DNA of 64,000 bases from Ascidia mentula (lineage: Eukaryota; Chordata; Ascidiacea; Phlebobranchia; Ascidiidae), in NCBI GenBank assembly GCA_947561715.1, contig OX387203.1, forward strand, positions 5,828,001 through 5,892,000. The letters are read 5' to 3'. Every line of letters starts with the position of its first letter. Position 1 is the stretch's first letter. Below are positions 58,495 to 64,000 of this stretch, one piece after another. The notes beneath the pieces are model-generated. The model saw only the letters and a list, made by a program, of their open reading frames with translations. It had not been told where the DNA came from and did not search any database. Both the position numbers and the translations under genes were made by a program.

Positions 58495-61400
58495 ATGACT
58501 TTTAAAATGGAGCAACACACATCGGCAGCAAAAGAAATGGAATGTCCTAATCTGGATGGTTATAAACTGCTGGTTGAAACTCATGGAATCAAAATCTATC
58601 GCTTTTACAGAGAAGTAAGCTGTCAATGTTGATTTTAGCCAAAACACAAATAAGCTAAATGTTGGTTTTCATTACCTTGCATTAACTACATATATATTTA
58701 TTTTTCGACAGCAATCAAAACTGTTTGAGTACAAAGTGATTGGAACTTGCAATATAAATGCAGAGATTTGTGCAAAGGTTTATATGGATATTGGCTATAG
58801 AAAGAAATGGGACAGTTATGCCAAAGGTAATATATAGGGTTTGGTGTGTTGTATTCTCATCTTCAAATTTTAAAGGCACAGATCCGAAAGTTCTGTAAAG
58901 ACAGAGATGTCTACTGGCCTGCACCAGCCGCTGTTCCATTTTCCAATGATTAAATGGTGTCTAGTATGTTTTCGTAGCAATAAAGTAGACTCGCATTGAG
59001 TGGATTTTACACCAAATACTTTTTTTACAGAACTCACTTACATCAGGAAGGCAGACCCTTCCATCATTTACTGGGAAGTTGATTACCCATGGCCTATGTC
59101 CAATAGAGATGTATCCTTTTGTTTGCCAGTGAAGCGTAACTGTACTTGTAGCACATATACACACTGTCATTAAGATATATATTTAATATTGATTGGTTTG
59201 TGCCTCCTTAAACTTTTTTTCACAGTACATGTTTGTAAGAGAAATGAAAATGACTGAAGATAGTGGGTGCAAAGTCTGGACCATTCTTGCCAGGTTTGGA
59301 ATAGAATTTGGTTTTCACCAATGCTGTGTTCAGAGATTACAAAAGTGAAATCAATTTTAACACAATTTCTTACATCTTTTTTACAATGTGATTGGGTCTC
59401 AACATTTGTGATCAGTTAAGAAGCAACATGGCCATTAATTCTTGTTAAAACTTAGTAATGAACAGCTTCTTATACAGATGTATATGCAAACAAGTTTTTC
59501 TTTATCTACAATAAAAAAATACATGTTTGATATTTTTAGGTCCACTAAAGCAAACGAATTGACGCAAAGAGAACAAGTAGATGAAAAAAAGGGGGTTATT
59601 CGTGTTACAGACTATGAACAATCCATGGTTATCAAGGATAATAAAAATGGAACATGCCAAAGTAAGTCACAAGTTGCATCTATAGCATTTATGAATAAAA
59701 TCACCTTTGTGAGTCTTAATACTGTAGTAGTGTATGGGTCCTTCTCTCAAAGGTGCCCATATTTATGAGAGACTTTATCAGCAATGGATGTTTTTGCTTT
59801 AGTACTAGCATAAAACCTACAATGAAAAGGAAAGCATTGAGCCTAATTTTGATGGCAGTACTTAAAGCTGGTTTTAGAAACATGTATTGTGTTACAATCC
59901 AGCGCATGACTCCAGCTTTAATGAGCATTCAAGCGAAACAAATATGTCAAAATGGTCACTCAGTATTCTGGCCTCAATGGTGTTAGCACAGTACATGCCC
60001 ATGGTATGTTGGCTTACCAAAAGTCAATATTAGTTTTGGCTTGCCCCCATAACGTCACACCACCGTGTCACAATAACACCAATATGTTTCCTGTGAAATG
60101 AACTACTTGCATGATGGGAATGGAGAAGTGACTGCACTGTGTTTATGTTATCATTTAATGAAGAGAAACCCCTGGCAATTTGATCAAATGATGGTGGTTT
60201 CCTGTACTTAACAGCAGATACTCACTGGCATGAAATGAATCTTCAACCATCTTTGAAATCAATTTAACTCCAAATAAACAAGATTGGTGGAAAACCAGAT
60301 CCAAAAGTTATTTAAACCATTTTTAATTATTCGTTGGTCTTATTTTGTATGACTACAATGTTATAAAGTTAGCTTGCAAATCCTATTAGAAGTTTAGAAG
60401 TCTTGTAAGGTGAAGCTGTTTATTAGGTGTCTGTCAAACTCCAAACTTTCTGCATTGTCTGGTCTTTTAGAAGCCATAACAATACTGGTTAACTTGCGGT
60501 CATTTGGCCTCGGGGCATTGGCATTACATCATTGTAGCTTTCAAATTTTGTGCAGATTTTTTTGAAATTTTGCCTGCCAAAGATTTAATGGGGAAAATTT
60601 GGCTCAAGTCAGTGTACTGTGTTAAGTACAGCTGTATTATTATATAAAAACACTTAACCACATGTAACCATGCCAAGAATGCTCTGTAAAAAAATGGGTT
60701 AGTCAGTTTATTTACATAACCATCATAATGACACATATATTGTTTATCCAGTCACTTTGCCAACTTCACACCATCAATTTTTATTAGTTTATTAAACACA
60801 TGCAAAGGAATGGCTAGAAACTGTTTTGTAAAAGTTTTATTAGCCCTTTAGCCAAACTGACCAATGTCCATTTTAAATTGGTTTGACTTTTCATTTCAGC
60901 ATTTCCTTGCAGCAAGTAGCAATAAGTGGCCTTGTTAACCAATATAGCCAAAATCCAATAACGTTTTCATAGTGAGCTACAGACAAAGCCACTGTTTGGA
61001 CCTAACAGGTCTCATCAATGCAGCGTCATTGTGATTCAAGCCATATTGCCAACTAAATAGCCGAGCAAGTGGTTTTGTTAGGGTTGCGCCGTTTTCATGT
61101 CATCGGCTTTTGAAAGGCAAATTCTCCGCAAAATTACAACGTGCAATTCCTGCTATTACGGTTCCCAATTGGGTTGAGGTCTGTTATTTTCTCTTCTAGA
61201 TTTTAAACTAGTCGGCTCTGCACGGTGGTAATTTTAACTTGTAGTGTTCGGCAGGTTGTGCGACCAACTGAAACATCAGACCTCGCGCCATAGCATAGAT
61301 AAGTTCCTGTGTTCGTAGATGGAGCTTCCGCAGTAATCGCTATGTTATGTCACGTAATAGTCCGTCTTGTTGGCTGCCGGACTGACACGAAACCAAGCCC

Positions 61401-62974
61401 GGATACATTTTGTCGGGTTTAGTTGATCGCACGTCAGTTAGGATGAAGCAAATGGCGTTTTAATGTTGTTGCGGTCGATGGTTTGCGCCAGAAGCGCGGG
61501 CTGTGAAAGTGCCCGTACTTGCCTCTGGATGACTTCTGATTTCTTCGAATCATCATGGTGATTGAATCATTTATCTCTTAGTGGCTTTTCTGGTAATTTA
61601 TTGCAAAGTTGTTCATTTACCAAGCAAATACCCGACAAAACTAAAGTGTGGAACGTTTTATAATGAACGCAGTTATTTTTGCCTGGTAACCACTGTGGTA
61701 AATGCAAACCTTGGTTTTTACGATTAAATAGCCTTCTTACCCGAAATAATTGACGATGCGTTCATCGAACAAACCCATTGAGGCGACGCCCATGTGTAAT
61801 TAGTTTCTGTTGCTACGTACGAAGCTTTCAATGTAACTTATGTCGATTCACAGAATTCACACTGTCCAAATATAAGACGTCACCATGGACCACGGTACAT
61901 TAACATGGTATTCATTTCCTGTGATTTGGAAAATAATAGTGAATAACGCGTTTCCGTAGCTATTTACATCAAAATTTTACTGTAAATTGACCATGCGACA
62001 AAACACGCGGTCTATTCTAAAATACGAAAAATAGTTGCTTTATTATTTGGGCCAAACGTAGAGATTTACTTGTGTCGTTTAAACGGATGCGCAGGTACAC
62101 AAAGTAAATATCTGATCGCAAAGCACTTTAGAAGAACCGAACTTTCAACGCGTTGCTGTTAACATCGAATATTTCTCATAACGCTCAACACTTTCATGTC
62201 AGGAAATTCTATATTTGTCTTGTGACGTAATCGTTTTGTGACGATTACTTAATTGCGCCCTTGGTCTGACGGTAGTCTATATTTTTATTGGCACGAAACT
62301 CGTTTGCATTTCCTGCTGTGGTCATTGGCCGAATTCAGGCAAAATAATAGTCAGTAAACGTAATAAAATAAGAAGAAGTGTTTCATAAAAACACACGACA
62401 ATGCAGGATTGCTCCACTGCCCTACTTGACGCTCAAAGCCATCGTATCGAGATCATGTGGTTCGCTGGCATGGCAGCCAAGTCATATTTGTAAAGGTTGC
62501 CTGGAAAGTTGTGCGCTTTCGCACCAGTAAACCTTGACCATAATATGCCCTGTTTAACCGCTGAACCCGTGGGTAGAGCGTGGGACCTGGTTCGCCTAAG
62601 GTCGTGAGTTTAAGCCTCGCTGGGAGCTTGATTTTTCAGAACCTGATTCAACTTGTTAGTGGCTGATCCAGCTTGGTCCAGAAGCTAATGAACATGATAT
62701 ATATATGTTATTATTTATCAATATAAGGTTCTCTGGCATCGCAAGCCAATAATATATAATTGAACCTTATTATCTAAATATTATTAATATTACAATAATA
62801 ACATTAATGTAACCTATCGTATGTCGATACGTTGTAGTATTCATGCACTACTACGACAACCCTCGGGGAATGATTCCAGCCATGGTTGTAAACTGGGCGG
62901 CGAAGACCGGAGTACCTACATTCCTAACTACATTGGAGGAAGCTTGCAAAAACTTCGAGAACGCGCAAAATTAA
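58495..62974 (+). CDS. PCTP: phosphatidylcholine transfer protein (START domain)
   Basis: PCTP/STARD2 is a cytosolic START-domain carrier that binds one phosphatidylcholine and moves it between membranes. Six exons: 58495-58614, 58712-58826, 59031-59110, 59226-59293, 59540-59661 and 62838-62974 (TAA), all in phase, 213 aa against 214 in human. Visible matches to the family: LLVETHGIKIYR, LFEYKVIG, YMDIGYRKKWDSY, IYWEVDYPWPMSNRDYMFVR, WTILARST, GVIRVTDYEQS and, in the last exon, FMHYYDNPRGMIPAMVVNWA. The protein is the START domain alone, without signal peptide or membrane segment. Two in-frame ATGs (58495 and 58507) are candidate starts; I took the first. The last intron is 3.2 kb, far longer than the others, and carries a hammerhead-like sequence. 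Confidence 0.93.
60976..61024 (-). ncRNA. hammerhead-ribozyme-like sequence, copy 2
   Basis: Read on the minus strand: GCTGCA (stem I), TTGATGA, GACCT-loop-AGGTC (stem II), CAA, ACA-loop-TGT (stem III), then C at the cleavage position (GUC), then TGTAGC closing stem I. Relative to the hammerhead consensus, C3 is T and G12 is C, two catalytic-core changes that should inactivate it. Stem III and the GUC site are intact, complementing what copy 1 has lost. It lies in the PCTP last intron. Confidence 0.65.
62540..62630 (+). repeat. possible tRNA-derived repeat
   Basis: Contains gtgggtagagcgtggga and, 30-35 bp later, ggtcgtgagtttaagcc, spaced like degenerate A and B boxes. The B box is a poor match (GAGTTTAAGCC) and there is no clear cloverleaf, so this is a weak call. 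It lies in the PCTP last intron. Confidence 0.3.
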
Positions 62975-64000
62975 CGACTTGAAGTTCTTGTTTTTTTTAA
63001 TTGATCAACATCGCGACAAGGTGGCTTCCCGAACTCATTGCGACCAACTTTACATTTACGCTTTTCGATGTATCTTCCGGCCAGAATTTCATTATTATGA
63101 ACCGTCCATGTCGCGCCCTTGTGTACATTAGCCGACAATCATTGACAAATCGTCACAGCTAATTTTCTCCCTTAAACTTTACATTATTCCTGACAACGTC
63201 AGCAACAAACTGTTTCTTTCCCTTTTATTTTCGACACGTATGTTATCTCAGTTAAACTTGGCATCTTGCTGCTCTTATTAAAGTGGTGACTTAACTCAGT
63301 GCAAGTACATGTGGAGTGAATCGTTCATGCGAAACCAGCAATACTGTATACGCTTGTTTTGCTACAATATTAACGCGTGTACTATTTAACTGTTTGCCCT
63401 TAATCGCTTTTATTGCGATGTACATCAGTGAACACAGTCAGTGTACTTTACTTTACTAATAACTGTTTGGCATAAGATTATAACGAATTCGTTTGAAACC
63501 GCTGCCGTCTCACAGCCACAGTTTTTGCTTAATTTGTACACATTTAACCAAGGAACGTTGTTTTTGCGCAAGAGCACTTCAGACGCCGATCGCTCCGCCC
63601 TAGCATGTGACTTTCTTCTGGCGACTCATGTAAAACGTCCTGGCGTATCGCGTAGCGCTATCTATGCACAATGCGTGGGCACTTGTACCCCTTTTAACGG
63701 CGTTTTTATTATCGCATCGCTTATCATTATACGTTTTGGACATGATTGCAAGTTTGGTATTGTGTAGCGTACTGTTGCATTGTGGGTGCAAAATGGACCA
63801 GCCAAAGTTGGTTGGTGAGAATCCCGGTCCGTACGTATTTGTGTCACGATCGTACTGTTTTTGTCCACTCTATACATTTATGTGTATTCACATATCTATC
63901 TCGTAGACGATACGATAAAGTCAACCCTGAAATAGTTGCCCTCTGCTTGTCACTTCATGTTTGTCTCTTGGGACAATATAAAGTCGACCTTCACCGTAAC
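62975..64000. other. 3' flank of PCTP, no further gene supported
   Basis: An ATTAAA at 63278-63283 could be the PCTP polyadenylation signal. An ATG at 63793 opens a 38-nt frame ending at a good GTACGT donor (63831), which could be the first exon of a gene lying to the right, but nothing confirms it. Confidence 0.35.

Noticed and set aside
59753..59986. Open frame after PCTP exon 5 as the end of the gene
   Set aside because: It does not resemble the START C-terminus and breaks phase, whereas the exon at 62838 fits in phase and sequence.
63793..63830. Short frame encoding VGENPGP, reminiscent of a 2A-type ribosome-skipping motif
   Set aside because: The 2A consensus needs D-x-E-x-NPGP; here the Asp and Glu positions do not match and the frame is only 13 codons before a splice donor.

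Overview
The window looks like a piece of a compact, AT-rich invertebrate chordate genome. Many small exons have canonical GT/AG borders, the introns are 100 bp to 1 kb, and the cubilin and PCTP genes are strongly vertebrate-like. I infer a tunicate of the Ciona type. This rests on gene content, compactness and AT-richness, not on a database match. All exon models below were built by hand from splice sites and reading phase.

Layout. (1) 47-1091, minus strand: the 5' part of a gene encoding an arginine-rich disordered segment followed by the first half of a BIR (IAP-type) zinc domain; it runs off the left edge. (2) 1.1-9.8 kb: no convincing gene. It holds a diverged, rearranged ~2.2 kb duplication (copy A about 2705-4930, copy B about 6586-8890), two terminal-inverted-repeat (TIR) elements, a small 126-bp insertion defined by an empty site, and an E2F/CCAAT-like minisatellite. 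(3) 9868-13753, plus: a BIR + UBA gene of the IAP family with a RING-like stub at its C-terminus. The BIR half is clearly paralogous to the gene at the left edge, so the two form a divergent pair. (4) 15119-17922, plus: an 8-exon TKL/RIPK-like kinase of 471 aa ending in a single C-terminal membrane anchor. (5) 18943-57104, plus: a complete cubilin gene (CUBN). I could trace 80 exons with fully consistent phases, giving 3,724 aa: signal peptide, N-terminal coiled region, 8 EGF and 27 CUB domains, the same count and order as in vertebrates. (6) 58495-62974, plus: a complete 6-exon phosphatidylcholine transfer protein (PCTP/STARD2, 213 aa) with a 3.2 kb last intron. (7) 62975-64000: no supported gene.

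The most interesting non-coding signals are two related hammerhead-ribozyme-like sequences, both on the minus strand (38026-38073 in a cubilin intron, 60976-61024 in the PCTP last intron). A dispersed stem motif, CTGANGAAG - stem - GAAACGT, also occurs in at least four copies, with base-pair covariation between copies. Other notable points are a GC-AG intron in cubilin, a BIR domain that has lost its fourth zinc ligand, and a kinase with HGD instead of HRD plus a tail anchor.

The genes do not form one pathway. Cubilin is an extracellular endocytic receptor, PCTP a cytosolic lipid carrier, and the BIR/UBA genes and the RIPK-like kinase belong to families active in cell-death and innate-immune signalling. 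Whether their proximity matters is unknown.
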